64,000 nucleotides of DNA, taken from the NCBI GenBank assembly GCA_028293125.1, contig JAQGPJ010000041.1, forward strand, positions 124,001-188,000. Direction: 5' to 3'. This document shows, one piece after another, positions 26,209 to 37,692 of this stretch. A program made the position numbers and the translations under genes. The notes under the pieces were generated by a model that was given only the letters and a program-made list of their open reading frames with translations, made no database searches and had not been told where the DNA came from. Source of the DNA: Verrucomicrobiales bacterium (GTDB lineage Bacteria > Verrucomicrobiota > Verrucomicrobiia > Verrucomicrobiales > V1-33). Numbering within the stretch: the first letter of the stretch is position 1; every line of letters begins with the position of its first letter.

Positions 26209-26970
26209 ATGCGACTGCTCACCACCCGCCAAACCGCTTTTCAATCCGTCGCCGTCTGGGGAAATGAGAGCGAGGTGGAGTTCCGCGTCACCGGCGCCAT
26301 TCATGCCTGGTGGGGGCGGGACCAATTTCTGACCGGACTGGCCTGGGACAATATCGCCGCCGGAGTGATCTGCCATCCGGAGCGGGCTCCGGACTCCCTG
26401 CTCATGCTGGGGCTCGGCGGCGGCACCAGCCTGCGCACGCTGCGGCACCTGTGCCCGGATCTGGAGATCACCGCCGTCGAGATCGATCCCGGCATGATTG
26501 AGCTGGCGCGTGAGCACATGGACCTGGACGCTATCGAAGCCCGGATCATCACCGGCGACGCTTATGGTTGGCTGCGGGCCAACCGACGGAAATTCGATGT
26601 GATTTTTGATGACGTTTACGGCGTGGCCAACACGGACGTCGAGCGCCCTCTGGTCTCCCTCGAAACCGTGCTGCCCGGCATCCGCCGCAGTCTGACCCGG
26701 AACGGAATCTTCGCTGCCAACCTCGTGACCGGCCCCGGCCACCGCCGCGTGCAGACGTCCTTCCGCCGCTTTTTCCGCCAGCATTTTCCGGTCGTCCGCA
26801 GCATCACCACCCCGGAAAGCCTTAATGAGTGCCTGATTGGCGGCTCCTCCCTTCAACCTTGGTCCGCTGTCCGCCCCTTGGCCCAGGCCTTCCCTTCGGA
26901 CACGGATTATTCCTACTGGCGTCGCCTGAAATCACGCCGCCTACCGTCTTTGCAACCGGCGGAAATATAA
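26209..26970 (+). CDS. Spermidine synthase-like SAM-fold protein
   Basis: The product has 253 residues with the spermidine-synthase/spermine-synthase fold. It shows LMLGLGGGTSLRTL (motif I), ITAVEIDPGMIELARE, ITGDAYGWLR and FDVIFDDVYGVA. The N-terminal beta domain is short. True SpeE proteins have a conserved GGGDG motif and a catalytic Asp in a DSSDP-like motif; here these read GLGGGT and FDDVYG. It may therefore be a relative with another role. It follows the exported methyltransferase by 88 bases on the same strand. Confidence 0.72.
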   Translation: MRLLTTRQTAFQSVAVWGNESEVEFRVTGAIHAWWGRDQFLTGLAWDNIAAGVICHPERAPDSLLMLGLGGGTSLRTLRHLCPDLEITAVEIDPGMIELAREHMDLDAIEARIITGDAYGWLRANRRKFDVIFDDVYGVANTDVERPLVSLETVLPGIRRSLTRNGIFAANLVTGPGHRRVQTSFRRFFRQHFPVVRSITTPESLNECLIGGSSLQPWSAVRPLAQAFPSDTDYSYWRRLKSRRLPSLQPAEI

Positions 26971-27116
26971 TCCACCTCTTCCCCTGCCTGTAACAGGGCT
27001 GAAGGGCGGAAGCCACCGGTTTCCGGGCTCTATTTCCCATGTTGCATCACAGCGGGAGCGTCATATCGTTTCAGGCTCAACCCCAAGGATTTCATCTTTT
27101 CAACCTTCCCAACATC

Positions 27117-27485
27117 ATGAGCCAATCCGCCCCTCAAATCACGGCTTACGTCAAAACCTTCTGCGGCTGGAGCGAAGGCATCCGGGCCATTCTGCGCAAA
27201 TACGACATCGCCTATGAGGAGAAGGACATCATCAAAAATCCCGCCTTCCGCTGGGAGATGGAGCAGAAAAGCGGTCAGCCCCTGAGCCCCTGCGTGGTGG
27301 TGAACGGCACCATGCTGGCCGACATCAGCGGCGAGGAGCTGGAGCACTATCTGGTAACGGAGAACCTGGTCGCCAACAGCGACCGCGAGGCCGACGCCCC
27401 CACCAACTCCGCCTGCACCGATGAGGCCCACGCGGCCATGGCCCGGGGGGAGGTTCCCGGCACGGCCAAAATCCGTTTTGTGTGA
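27117..27485 (+). CDS. Glutaredoxin-like protein with CGWS active site
   Basis: The product has 122 residues. The thioredoxin-fold core ITAYVKTFCGWSEGIRAIL carries a single active-site cysteine (Cys16 in CGWS), followed by YDIAYEEKDIIKN, the cis-Pro segment SPCVVVNG and GEELEHYL. The layout is that of small glutaredoxins. CGWS resembles the CGFS monothiol class rather than CPYC, so a role in iron-sulfur handling or thiol exchange is possible. The last 35 residues are an acidic tail not found in minimal glutaredoxins. ATG 27117 was chosen to begin right before the fold. Confidence 0.82.
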   Translation: MSQSAPQITAYVKTFCGWSEGIRAILRKYDIAYEEKDIIKNPAFRWEMEQKSGQPLSPCVVVNGTMLADISGEELEHYLVTENLVANSDREADAPTNSACTDEAHAAMARGEVPGTAKIRFV

Positions 27486-27555
27486 CCAAAGACGGGAACG
27501 CCTTTAAACAATCCTCAGCGCGGCTTCGGAGATTTCCAGCCCGGTGAATCAATCA

Positions 27556-27584
27556 ATGGGACTGGGCACACCAGTCCCATTTTT
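27556..27584 (+). terminator. Intrinsic terminator of the glutaredoxin gene
   Basis: ATGGGACTGG pairs perfectly with CCAGTCCCAT over 10 bp around a 5-base loop, followed by TTTTTA. It begins 71 bases after the stop codon. Confidence 0.9.
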
Positions 27585-27657
27585 ATGATCTGACGACTCC
27601 AGAGGGAGCACGGATTTTCCGGGCTGCGCCGGTCCGGATTGATGCCAGATCATCACC

Positions 27658-28077
27658 ATGTCAGGAAACCAGCCGCCGGATCCTCGGGGAATTCACTTCC
27701 CATCCTGGGAGGATGCCAATCCCTACAAGCCGCCATCAGCGGCGATGATACCTTCCGGCAACTGCCGTCTGCCCTTCCAGGGCATGACATTTGGGCACCG
27801 GCTGCTGCTCCTGCCTCTGTGGTTCTTAGCGGCCACAATTCCGACAGCGGTTGTGTTTATTTTCCTTAACTTGCTGGTTGGCCGCCATGGGGACACTACT
27901 GTTCAAACGCTAATCACATTTGCCACCGCATTTCCTCCCAGCTTTCTGCTGTACCGGTGGCTGGTGCGTCCTTTAAGATTGGACCGCCGCGCTCTTTGCT
28001 TGTGGGCTTTGATGGGAGTGCCACTGGTGGCTGTGGCATGGGGGGCGTTTTTGGCGGCTTTGGCCGCTGTTATTTAG
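27658..28077 (+). CDS. Small membrane protein of unknown function
   Basis: The product has 139 residues. The N-terminal 45 residues are polar and Pro-rich. They are followed by three hydrophobic segments at about 50-74, 85-100 and 113-138. No family was recognised. It lies alone between the glutaredoxin terminator and the convergent M23 peptidase gene. Its codon use is slightly less GC-rich than its neighbours, with several TTG, CTA and AAC codons. The coding assignment rests on length and on a coherent membrane pattern. Confidence 0.55.
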   Translation: MSGNQPPDPRGIHFPSWEDANPYKPPSAAMIPSGNCRLPFQGMTFGHRLLLLPLWFLAATIPTAVVFIFLNLLVGRHGDTTVQTLITFATAFPPSFLLYRWLVRPLRLDRRALCLWALMGVPLVAVAWGAFLAALAAVI

Positions 28078-28178
28078 GGCTTATCCGGGTACCCGATGCT
28101 TTAAAACCGCTCCCACCGTGCTGGGATGGAACATGAACATCTCCTGGCGGCACAGCCGGCAGGCTCCGCCTGCATGGC

Positions 28179-29634
<1,456 letters not shown>

Positions 29635-29701
29635 TTAATACGGCATTCCAACCGCCGGAAAGTCCTCCAAGGTTTGATCCGCAGTCCAGGTGAGGCCTCC
29701 G

Positions 29702-30382
29702 TCATTTGTCGGAAACCACGAGCCGGTATCCGATGCCCGGATCATTTTTAATCTCCACCCCACTGTCCGCGAGCTTTCTCCGCAGGTGGCCGACATACAC
29801 CCGGAGATACTGCGCATGCTCCCCGGCACTGGGACCCCAGACGGTGGTCAGGATGCGGTTGCCCGTCAGGATGCGCCCCGCGTGGCGGGCCAGCAGTTTG
29901 AGAAGACTGTACTCCGTGGCCGTGAGCTTCAGCGGCTGCCCCTCCAGCAGCACGGTGCGCGCGGTGAAATCCAAGGTCAGACCACCCAGACTCAGCACCG
30001 CCTCGTCCGGTGCTTTCCGCCGGCGCTGGATGGCTTTCAGGCGGGCAGTCAGTTCGGCGGTGGAGAAGGGCTTGGTCACATAGTCGTCGGCTCCGTTCTC
30101 AAGGGCCGCCACCTTCGTGTCCTCGTGATCCCGTACGGACAGGATCAGCACCGGCGTGTCCGTCCACTCGCGCAGTCGCTTCAGCACCTCCAGACCGTCC
30201 ATGTCCGGCAGGCCCAGATCGAGCAGGATGACGTCGAGTTTCCGGAAAGCAGCCTCGCTCAGGCCCAGGGTGCCGCTTTGCGCCTCAAAGACTTCATAGC
30301 CGCGGCTCTGCAGCGCCAGCTTCAGCAGGCGGCGGAGCTGGATTTCGTCATCAATGACAAGGGCGCGGAGGGTGGCGGTCAT
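29702..30382 (-). CDS. kdpE: Kdp operon response regulator
   Basis: The product has 226 residues, of the OmpR/PhoB type. The receiver domain has the acidic pair VIDDE, the phosphorylation site Asp55 in VILLDLGLPDMDG, and the conserved Lys in VTKPFS. The C-terminal winged helix (LTATEYSLLKLLARHAG ... YVGHLRRKL) binds DNA. It is the last gene of kdpFABCDE, and its start overlaps the kdpD stop by four bases. It should activate kdp transcription when potassium is low. Confidence 0.96.
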   Translation of the reverse strand: MTATLRALVIDDEIQLRRLLKLALQSRGYEVFEAQSGTLGLSEAAFRKLDVILLDLGLPDMDGLEVLKRLREWTDTPVLILSVRDHEDTKVAALENGADDYVTKPFSTAELTARLKAIQRRRKAPDEAVLSLGGLTLDFTARTVLLEGQPLKLTATEYSLLKLLARHAGRILTGNRILTTVWGPSAGEHAQYLRVYVGHLRRKLADSGVEIKNDPGIGYRLVVSDK

Positions 30383-33156
30383 GCGGGCAGAAGGTCCACT
30401 GGCAGCAGCAGAGTGAACACTGCGCCGCCGCCGGGCCGATTGCCAGCGGTGATGACGCCGCCCAGCGCCTGGACCAGTGCCTGGGCGATGGGAAGCCCCA
30501 GGCCGGTGCCGCCGGTGGGACTGCCGGGCAGCCGGTGGAATTTTTCAAACACTCTTTCCAGATCGGCTTTGGGGATTCCCGGACCGTGATCGGCAATACG
30601 CAGCTCCAGAGTGCCCTGATGGATGGTTGGCGCATCCTCCGCGGGCGCATCCCGCCCTTCCACAGCTTCCGCTGAAGTGTCCGCCTCCGCCACTGCTGGC
30701 CTTTGCGGAGAGGAAGCAGGGAGGGCCGCGATCGGTTTGGAATCCCGCACCGCCGCCGAGATTTCCACCCGGGTGCCGGGCGGTGTGTAAATGGCGGCAT
30801 TGTGCAGCAGATTGGCCAGTGCCTGGCAAAGGATCCCGGCATCCGTTCTGACCGCCGGCAGGCCGGACGGGACATCCGCCGCCACCTCGCGTCCGGACAG
30901 GGAGTCATCCGTCATGCCCAGAGCCTGCTGCACCAGATCGCCAACCAGGCACCACTCGCGCCGGGGCTGCACGGCAGCGGACTCGATGCGTGTCATCTCC
31001 AGCAGATTGTTCACCACCCGCCGCAGCCGTTGGGAGGCGGTGCGGATTTCGTTCAACCACGGATTGTCCGCGTCCGTCAAGCCCTCCAGAGCGGCTTGAA
31101 TCACCGCCAGCGGGGTCTTCAGCTCGTGGGAGACACTGTCCAGCAGCGTGCGCTGCAGGCGCTGGGACCGGGTCAGCATCTCCGCATGCCTGACCGCCTG
31201 TAGGAAGTGCTCCTTCTCCAGCACCAGGGCCAGCTGCAGCGCGAAGGCCTCAATGGCTTGGCGCATGCCGAAATCCATGCGCGCCGTCCCCTCCAGCTGC
31301 ACGCCGAAGACCCCTGTCAGGGTGGCCGCCGTCTGAAGCGGGAACCAGGTGGCGGCGGATTCCGGCAGCGTGCCGGTGAAGCGCCCGGCGGGTCTCCGGT
31401 TTTGATAGACCCAGTGGATGACGCCCCATTCCTTGGGTGTGGGCATGAAGGTGCTGGCGGGATGCGCGGCCTCCGGCAGGGTGTGGTCCTGCCGGCGCAC
31501 CACCAAGGCGGTGCCGGCGTCCAGCAGCTCGCTGATGGTCCGCAGAGCCTCGGCCTGGCCCTTGGCGGGATCGGCGGACAGGGCGGCGCTCTGCGTCACC
31601 CGCAGCAGGGCGGCCGTGTGCCGCTGCCGCTGGCGCTCGGCCTTCTCCCGCTGACGCAGGCGGGTGGTCAGATGCCCCATGCTGAACGCCACGATGAAGA
31701 ACATGACGAACATGATGACGTCATGCACCCGGCTGATGTGGAAGGTGAACCGCGGAGCGATGAAGAAGAAATCCCAGGACAAGGCCAGCAGGGAGGCCAG
31801 CAGCAGCACCGGCCCCCGTCGCAGCCGCAGCGAGGCCAGAATGACCCCCAGCAGAAAGACAAGCCCCACCGCCATGTAGCCCAGCCACTCCGCCGCCCCT
31901 CCGGCCAGCGAAACCAGCACAAAACCGGCGGCCAGGGCGGTGCTGTACTCCGCCACCAGCGACTCCGGCAGCCGCTCCTCCCCGGAACGGGCGGTGGGCG
32001 CGGTGGACGCCGGTCCGGAAATCACCGGGCGCACCACACAGATATCGATGTCCCCGCTGTCGCGGATCAGCTGATCCGCCAAGGAGGCACGCCACCACCG
32101 GAAACGGTCCGGCTTGCCCACCACCAGCTGCGTCACATTCCGCTCCCGCGCCGTGCGCAGCAGCGCCGCGCTGATGCTTTCGGCGGCGACGGAGATGACC
32201 TCCGCCCCCAGCCGCCGCGCCAGCCCCAGAGTGCCCGCCAGGCGCTCCTGATCCTCCTCCGTCAGCGCGCGCGGGCTCTCCACCCACACCACCAGCCACG
32301 GGCAGCCCAGCCGCGCCGCCGCCCGCCGTGTCCAGCGCAGCAGACTTTCCGCATACGGACTGGGTCCCACGCCGACCATCAGCCGGGCACTGGTTTTCCA
32401 GGGACTGCTCACCCGCCGCCGGCGGCGTATCTCCTCCAGATCGCGGTCCACCTGCTCGACGGTGAAGCGCAGCGCCAGTTCACGCAGGGCCGTGAGGTTG
32501 GCCTCCTTGAAAAAGCCCTCCATGGCCTGCGCTGAGCGCTCGCCACGGTAAACCTTCCCCTCCGCCAGCCGCTCCAGCAGCCGGGGCACGCTGAGATCGA
32601 TGAGCTGGATCTCGTCCGCCTGATCCAGGATGGAGTCCGGCACGGTCTCGGTGATGGTGACGCCGGTGATCTGGCGCACGGTGTCCACCTGGCTTTCGAT
32701 GTGTTGCACATTCAGCGTGGTGAGCACATCGATGCCCGCCGCCAGCAGTTCCTGCACATCCTGCCAGCGTTTGGCGTGGCGGGAGCCCGGCACATTGGTG
32801 TGCGCCAGTTCGTCCACAAGAATCAGATCAGGCCGGCGGCGCAGGGCGGCATCAAGGTCAAACTCCTCCACGGTGTGCCCCCGGTGGCTGCGGCTGACAC
32901 GCGGCAGGACCTCCAGCCCGTCGAGCAGCGACGCGGTGTCCGCCCTGCCGTGCGTCTCCACCAGTCCCGCCAGCACTGACAGGCCCTCCCGGCTCCGCTG
33001 GCGCGCCGCCTTCAGCATGGCATAGGTTTTCCCCACGCCCGGGCACATGCCCAGAAAAAGCGCCAGCCGGCCGTGCGCCGGGCGAGCCGAATCCGCTCCG
33101 GAGCCCCAGTGCTCCGCAAGAAGCCAGTCGGGATCGGGCCTGTTGTCCTCATGCAT
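30379..33156 (-). CDS. kdpD: Osmosensitive K+ channel sensor histidine kinase
   Basis: The product has 925 residues. Domains run in the usual order. First is the KdpD N-terminal domain with Walker A GMCPGVGKT (36-44) and the DELAHTNVPGSRHAKR motif. A universal-stress-like domain (LMVGVGPSPYAE) follows, then four membrane helices (about 425-520), a GAF-like segment, the histidine box SVSHELKTPL, and the ATPase domain (NLLHNAAIYTPP, DHGPGIP, GTGLGLPIAQALV). An Ala/Pro/Glu-rich insert of about 40 residues splits the ATPase domain between the N box and the DHGPG motif; this is unusual. ATG 33156 matches the normal KdpD N-terminus. Confidence 0.95.
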   Translation of the reverse strand: MHEDNRPDPDWLLAEHWGSGADSARPAHGRLALFLGMCPGVGKTYAMLKAARQRSREGLSVLAGLVETHGRADTASLLDGLEVLPRVSRSHRGHTVEEFDLDAALRRRPDLILVDELAHTNVPGSRHAKRWQDVQELLAAGIDVLTTLNVQHIESQVDTVRQITGVTITETVPDSILDQADEIQLIDLSVPRLLERLAEGKVYRGERSAQAMEGFFKEANLTALRELALRFTVEQVDRDLEEIRRRRRVSSPWKTSARLMVGVGPSPYAESLLRWTRRAAARLGCPWLVVWVESPRALTEEDQERLAGTLGLARRLGAEVISVAAESISAALLRTARERNVTQLVVGKPDRFRWWRASLADQLIRDSGDIDICVVRPVISGPASTAPTARSGEERLPESLVAEYSTALAAGFVLVSLAGGAAEWLGYMAVGLVFLLGVILASLRLRRGPVLLLASLLALSWDFFFIAPRFTFHISRVHDVIMFVMFFIVAFSMGHLTTRLRQREKAERQRQRHTAALLRVTQSAALSADPAKGQAEALRTISELLDAGTALVVRRQDHTLPEAAHPASTFMPTPKEWGVIHWVYQNRRPAGRFTGTLPESAATWFPLQTAATLTGVFGVQLEGTARMDFGMRQAIEAFALQLALVLEKEHFLQAVRHAEMLTRSQRLQRTLLDSVSHELKTPLAVIQAALEGLTDADNPWLNEIRTASQRLRRVVNNLLEMTRIESAAVQPRREWCLVGDLVQQALGMTDDSLSGREVAADVPSGLPAVRTDAGILCQALANLLHNAAIYTPPGTRVEISAAVRDSKPIAALPASSPQRPAVAEADTSAEAVEGRDAPAEDAPTIHQGTLELRIADHGPGIPKADLERVFEKFHRLPGSPTGGTGLGLPIAQALVQALGGVITAGNRPGGGAVFTLLLPVDLLPA

Positions 33157-33230
33157 GGCGGGATATGGATGGAGTTGGTTGATAGGGGGATGATTACACC
33201 GGTGGGAAAAGCGGGAGGCTTCCCTGTGCC

Positions 33231-33815
33231 TTATTCGGCATCGAGAGCCAAGTTCAGCCACACCACGTTCACGCGGGGCTCACCGAGAATGCCAAGACCT
33301 GGGCCCTCCGTCGCCGCGCGGATCAGTTCCCGCACCTGATCACCGGTGAGATTCCGGGCTTTGGCCACCCGGTCCGCCTGGATCTCCGCATTGCGGGGGC
33401 TGATGTGGGGATCCAGCCCGCTTCCGGACGCGGTGACGGCGTCCGCGGGCACTGGCGCCTCCGCCGCCAAGCCATTCTCCGCACGGTAGGCGGCGGTGCG
33501 CTCCCGGATCTGATCAGCCAGCTTCCGGGAAGTCGGCCCAAGATTGGAGCCGCCGGAGGCTCCGGCGTCATATCCACTGGCCCCGGCGGCGCTGGGCCGG
33601 CTGTGGAAATACAAAGGCCCGGAGAAGTTCTGGCCCAGCAGGGCGGAGCCGCGCAGGATGCCATCCCGGCCGATGATGAGGCTGCCGTTGGCCTGATGGG
33701 GGAATACCTCCTGCCCGATGCCCCATACCACGAGCGGATACAGACCGCAGCACATAAGGGTGAGGATAAGAGTGGAGACCACGGCTCCGCGGAGATGAAG
33801 GATCAAAGGTTTCAT
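33231..33815 (-). CDS. kdpC: Potassium-transporting ATPase subunit KdpC
   Basis: The product has 194 residues. KdpC is the single-pass subunit that raises ATP affinity of KdpFABC. The N-terminal helix (AVVSTLILTLMCCGLYPLVVWGIGQ) and the motifs GSALLGQNFS, YFHSRPSA, ASGSGLDPHIS and GLGILGEPRVNVVWLNLAL are typical. It lies between kdpB and kdpD. A 12-base direct repeat sits in the short kdpB-kdpC gap. Confidence 0.96.
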   Translation of the reverse strand: MKPLILHLRGAVVSTLILTLMCCGLYPLVVWGIGQEVFPHQANGSLIIGRDGILRGSALLGQNFSGPLYFHSRPSAAGASGYDAGASGGSNLGPTSRKLADQIRERTAAYRAENGLAAEAPVPADAVTASGSGLDPHISPRNAEIQADRVAKARNLTGDQVRELIRAATEGPGLGILGEPRVNVVWLNLALDAE

Positions 33816-33824
33816 AGGAAGGGT

Positions 33825-33850
33825 TTCAGTTTTCAGTATTCAGTTTTCAG
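33825..33850. repeat. 12-base tandem direct repeat in the kdpB-kdpC gap
   Basis: TTCAGTTTTCAG occurs at 33825-33836 and again at 33839-33850 with two bases between. It is AT-rich in a GC-rich setting and lies 10 bases before kdpC, where a ribosome would bind. Confidence 0.7.
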
Positions 33851-33888
33851 AAGGCTGGTTTGCGGATCCTTTTCTGAGGAGACGGGGA

Positions 33889-35910
33889 TCAAACGAGGTG
33901 GAGGACGGTGATGAGGACGTCGATGAGTTTGATGCCGATGAAGGGCAGGACGAGGCCGCCGAGGCCGTAGATCAGGAGGTTCCGGCGCAGGACCGCCACG
34001 GCGCCCACGGGACGGTAGGCCACGCCTTTCAAAGCCAGGGGGATAAGGGCGATGATGATGAGGGCATTGAACGCGATAGCGCTGAGGATGGCACTTTTTG
34101 GGGACGCCAAGCCCATGATGTTCAGCGGACTGATAGCCGGAAAGGTGACCATGAGCATGGCGGGGATAATGGCGAAATACTTGGCCACATCGTTGGCGAT
34201 GCTGAAGGTGGTGAGGGAGCCGCGCGTCATGAGCAGCTGCTTTCCGATCTCCACGATCTCGATGAGCTTGGTGGGATTGCTGTCGAGGTCCACCATGTTC
34301 CCGGCCTCGCGCGCCGCCTGGGTGCCGGTGTTCATGGCCACGCCCACATCCGCCTGTGCCAAGGCGGGGGCGTCATTGGTGCCGTCACCTGTCATGGCCA
34401 CCAGATGGCCGGCGGCCTGCTCGCTGCGGATGCGCCTCAGTTTGTCCTCGGGGGTGGCCTGGGCCATGAAGTCATCGACACCGGCCTCGGCGGCGATGGC
34501 GGCGGCGGTCATGGGATTGTCCCCCGTGATCATGACTGTGCGGATGCCCATTTTCCGCAGCTGGGCAAAGCGCTCTTTAATGCCGCCCTTGACGACATCC
34601 TTCAGCTCCACCACGCCCAGCACGTGTTGACCCTCGGCCACCACCAGAGGCGTGCGCCCGGCGCGCGAGGCGGTCTCCACCGCCTTCTCCACCTCTACCG
34701 GCCAGGCGCCGCCCAGGGAGAGCACGTGCCGCTTCACGGAATCCGCCGCGCCCTTGCGGATGCTGCGGCCATCGAAGTCCACGCCGCTCATCCGCGTTTG
34801 GGCCGTGAAGGAGACAAACGCCGCATGGGGAGCGGACAGTTCGCGGCCCCGCAGATTGAACTGCTCCTTGGCCAGGATCACAATGCTGCGGCCCTCCGGG
34901 GTCTCATCAGCCAGAGAAGCCAACTGCGCGGCATCGGCCAGCTGCGCGGCAGTGATACCAAGAGCCGGGCGGAAGTCGGAGGCCATGCGGTTGCCGATGG
35001 TGATGGTGCCCGTCTTGTCCAGCAGCAGCACATCGATGTCCCCCGCCGCCTCCACCGCGCGGCCGCTGGTGGCCATGACGTTCCGGCGTATCAGCCGGTC
35101 GATGCCGCTGATGCCGATGGCGCTGAGCAGGCCGCCGATGGTGGTGGGAATAAGGCACACCAGCAGGGCGATGAGCACGGGCAGCGGGAAGTCCACCCCC
35201 GCGTAAAGGCCGAAGGGCCTCAGGGTCACGACCACCAACAGAAACACCAAGGTGAGCGCGGACAGCAGAATGGTCAGAGCGATCTCATTGGGGGTTTTCT
35301 GCCGTTTCGCGCCCTCCACCATGGCGATCATGCGGTCGAGGAAGGTGTTGCCCTTTTCCGAAGTGATGCGGATTACGATGCGGTCACTGATGACCCGTGT
35401 GCCTCCGGTGACCGCGCTGCGGTCGCCGCCGCTCTCGCGGATGACAGGGGCGGACTCCCCGGTGATAGCGGCCTCGTCCACACTGGCGATGCCTTCGATC
35501 ACCTCGCCGTCCGCGGGAATGACGTCGCCAGTTTCACAAACCACCAGATCGCCCTTCTCCAGCTGGGAGGCGGGCACCGTGCGCTCAACGCCGCCGCGCA
35601 GCCGGCGCGCGCCGGTGTCGCGCTGGGCACTGCGCAGGCTGTCGGCCTGGGCCTTGCCGCGGCCCTCCGCCATGGCCTCGGAGAAATTGGCGAAGAGAAC
35701 GGTGAACCACAGCCAGACGGCCAGCTGGAGGATGAAGCCGCGGCTTTCCGGAGTGGTGAAAATGCTGATAGTGGTCAGCACCGCTCCGACCTCGGTGACG
35801 AACATGACCGGATTCCGGATCATGAGCCGGGGATCAAGCTTTTTAAAGGATCCGCCAATCGCCGGACCGGCGATTTTCCAATCAAGGAGGGAGGGGGCTT
35901 TCTGATTCAT
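33889..35910 (-). CDS. kdpB: Potassium-transporting ATPase ATP-binding subunit KdpB
   Basis: The product has 673 residues. It is the P-type ATPase subunit that energises K+ uptake. The signatures are TGES (150-153), the phosphorylated Asp298 in [24 protein letters not shown] and [18 protein letters not shown]. Membrane helices lie near residues 35-80, 211-260 and in the C-terminal 100 residues. Its position between kdpA and kdpC is the standard order. Confidence 0.97.
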   Translation of the reverse strand: MNQKAPSLLDWKIAGPAIGGSFKKLDPRLMIRNPVMFVTEVGAVLTTISIFTTPESRGFILQLAVWLWFTVLFANFSEAMAEGRGKAQADSLRSAQRDTGARRLRGGVERTVPASQLEKGDLVVCETGDVIPADGEVIEGIASVDEAAITGESAPVIRESGGDRSAVTGGTRVISDRIVIRITSEKGNTFLDRMIAMVEGAKRQKTPNEIALTILLSALTLVFLLVVVTLRPFGLYAGVDFPLPVLIALLVCLIPTTIGGLLSAIGISGIDRLIRRNVMATSGRAVEAAGDIDVLLLDKTGTITIGNRMASDFRPALGITAAQLADAAQLASLADETPEGRSIVILAKEQFNLRGRELSAPHAAFVSFTAQTRMSGVDFDGRSIRKGAADSVKRHVLSLGGAWPVEVEKAVETASRAGRTPLVVAEGQHVLGVVELKDVVKGGIKERFAQLRKMGIRTVMITGDNPMTAAAIAAEAGVDDFMAQATPEDKLRRIRSEQAAGHLVAMTGDGTNDAPALAQADVGVAMNTGTQAAREAGNMVDLDSNPTKLIEIVEIGKQLLMTRGSLTTFSIANDVAKYFAIIPAMLMVTFPAISPLNIMGLASPKSAILSAIAFNALIIIALIPLALKGVAYRPVGAVAVLRRNLLIYGLGGLVLPFIGIKLIDVLITVLHLV

Positions 35911-35949
35911 GGTAATGGATTGATTTGAAATGTTGTGTTCAGAGCCGTG

Positions 35950-37683
35950 TTAGAAGAGCGACCCTTTGAGCATCAGGAAATGCTCCACGATGGGTCCCAG
36001 GGCGAGGGCCGGCACGAAGTTCAGTGCCCCGATCAGCAGCACCGTGCCCATGAGCAGAATCACAAAGGTAGCGCCGGAGACGGGGAATGTGCCCGCGCCG
36101 GGAGGCGAGATTTTCTTTTTCACCAGCGATCCCGCGAGGGCCATGATGGGCACAATCATTAGAAAGCGCCCGATAAGCATGGCGGCGGCGAGGGTCAGGT
36201 TCCAATGCGCGTCCCCATTGGCGGGGGTGGCCGTCAGGCCGGCGAAGGCGCTGCCGTTGTTGGCGGTGGCGGAGCTGTAGGCGTAGAGGATTTCGCTGAA
36301 TCCGTGGGGACCGCTGTTGTTCAGTCCCGCCAAGCCCCATTCACTGGCCACCGCCCAGGCGGTGAATCCGAGAATGCTGACACACAGCACCAGCAGGGCG
36401 ATCATGGCCATCTTGACATCAAAGGCGGCGATCTTCTTGCCCAGATACTCCGGCGTGCGGCCCACCATGAGCCCGGCGATGAAGACCGCTAGGATCACAA
36501 ACACCAGCATGCCGTAAAGCCCGGCGCCGACACCGCCGATCACCACCTCCCCCAGTTCCATCATGAAAAGCGGCACCAGTCCTCCCAGGGCCGTGAAGGA
36601 GTCGTGCATGGCGTTCACCGCGCCGCAGGCGGCGGTGGTGACGGTGGCGAAGAGGGACGAATTGAAAATGCCGAAACGGACCTCCTTGCCCTCCATGTTC
36701 CCATCCGCAGCCATCACGCCCAGACTCTGATGGATGGGGTTCCCGCAGGCCTCCGCCCACCAGCAGAACACGGCGGCACCGGTGAACAGAAGGATCATGG
36801 CCCACCACACCGCCCAACCGTGACGCTGGTTTTTCACCATACGGCCCAGATAATAAGTCAGAGCGCTGCCGATGGCAAAAATGGACAGCATCTGCACGAA
36901 GTTCGAGAGAGGTGTGGGGTTCTCAAAAGGCTGCGCCGCGTTGGCATTGGTGAAACCGCCGCCGTTGGTGCCCAGCATCTTGATGGCGGCCTGCGAGGCC
37001 ATGGGCCCTTGGGCGATAACCTGCGTGGCCGTTTCCCCGGACGGCTGGATGAGCTGCGCGGTGTCATCGGGTTTGAAGTTCTGGATGGTCCCCTGGGACA
37101 TGAGGAACACCGCCAGCACCAGACTCCCGGGCAGCAGCAGATAACAGGTCACCCGCACCAGATCGGACCAAAAATTCCCCAGCGTCTCCGCCGAGTGCCG
37201 CGAGATGCCCCGCACCAGGGCGGCGGCGATGCCGATCCCCACGGCGGCGGAGGTGAAATTGTGGATGGTCAGGGCCACCGTCTGGGAGAAATACGACATC
37301 GTTGATTCCCCCGCATAGCTCTGCCAGTTGGTGTTGGTGGTGAAGCTGATTGCGGTGTTGAAGGCCAGAGGGGCGCTCAGTCCCGGCAGGCCCTGAGGAT
37401 TTAGCGGCAGCAGGTGCTGGCACATAAGGATGACCCATGTCATCACCAGCCCCGTGAGGCTGAAGACCAGCATGGCGGCGGTGTATTGTTTCCAGCCATG
37501 CTCCCGGTCCGGCTCCACGCCCATCAACCCGTAGGTCAGGCGCTCCAGCGGGCGGAGCACAGGATCGAGAAAGGTTTTGCCATGCGGATCGAGCACCCGG
37601 GTGAGGTAAATGCCCAGCGGCCTGGTGATGAGGGCCAGCACTCCCAGAAAAAGGTCCAACTGCAGCCAGTCAGTGATTTTCAT
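35950..37683 (-). CDS. kdpA: Potassium-transporting ATPase potassium-binding subunit KdpA
   Basis: The product has 577 residues and about ten membrane helices. KdpA forms the K+ path, with the four selectivity-filter-like loops visible as SFTTNTNWQSYAGE, GTNGGGFTNANA, CGAVNAMHDSFT and SSATANNGSAFAG. It starts nine bases after kdpF and precedes kdpB by 39 bases. Length and motifs are those of canonical KdpA. Confidence 0.97.
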   Translation of the reverse strand: MKITDWLQLDLFLGVLALITRPLGIYLTRVLDPHGKTFLDPVLRPLERLTYGLMGVEPDREHGWKQYTAAMLVFSLTGLVMTWVILMCQHLLPLNPQGLPGLSAPLAFNTAISFTTNTNWQSYAGESTMSYFSQTVALTIHNFTSAAVGIGIAAALVRGISRHSAETLGNFWSDLVRVTCYLLLPGSLVLAVFLMSQGTIQNFKPDDTAQLIQPSGETATQVIAQGPMASQAAIKMLGTNGGGFTNANAAQPFENPTPLSNFVQMLSIFAIGSALTYYLGRMVKNQRHGWAVWWAMILLFTGAAVFCWWAEACGNPIHQSLGVMAADGNMEGKEVRFGIFNSSLFATVTTAACGAVNAMHDSFTALGGLVPLFMMELGEVVIGGVGAGLYGMLVFVILAVFIAGLMVGRTPEYLGKKIAAFDVKMAMIALLVLCVSILGFTAWAVASEWGLAGLNNSGPHGFSEILYAYSSATANNGSAFAGLTATPANGDAHWNLTLAAAMLIGRFLMIVPIMALAGSLVKKKISPPGAGTFPVSGATFVILLMGTVLLIGALNFVPALALGPIVEHFLMLKGSLF

Positions 37684-37692
37684 ATTTTTAAG

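Noticed and set aside
26209-26970. True spermidine synthase
   Set aside because: The family GGGDG and catalytic Asp motifs are changed, so only a fold-level name is given.
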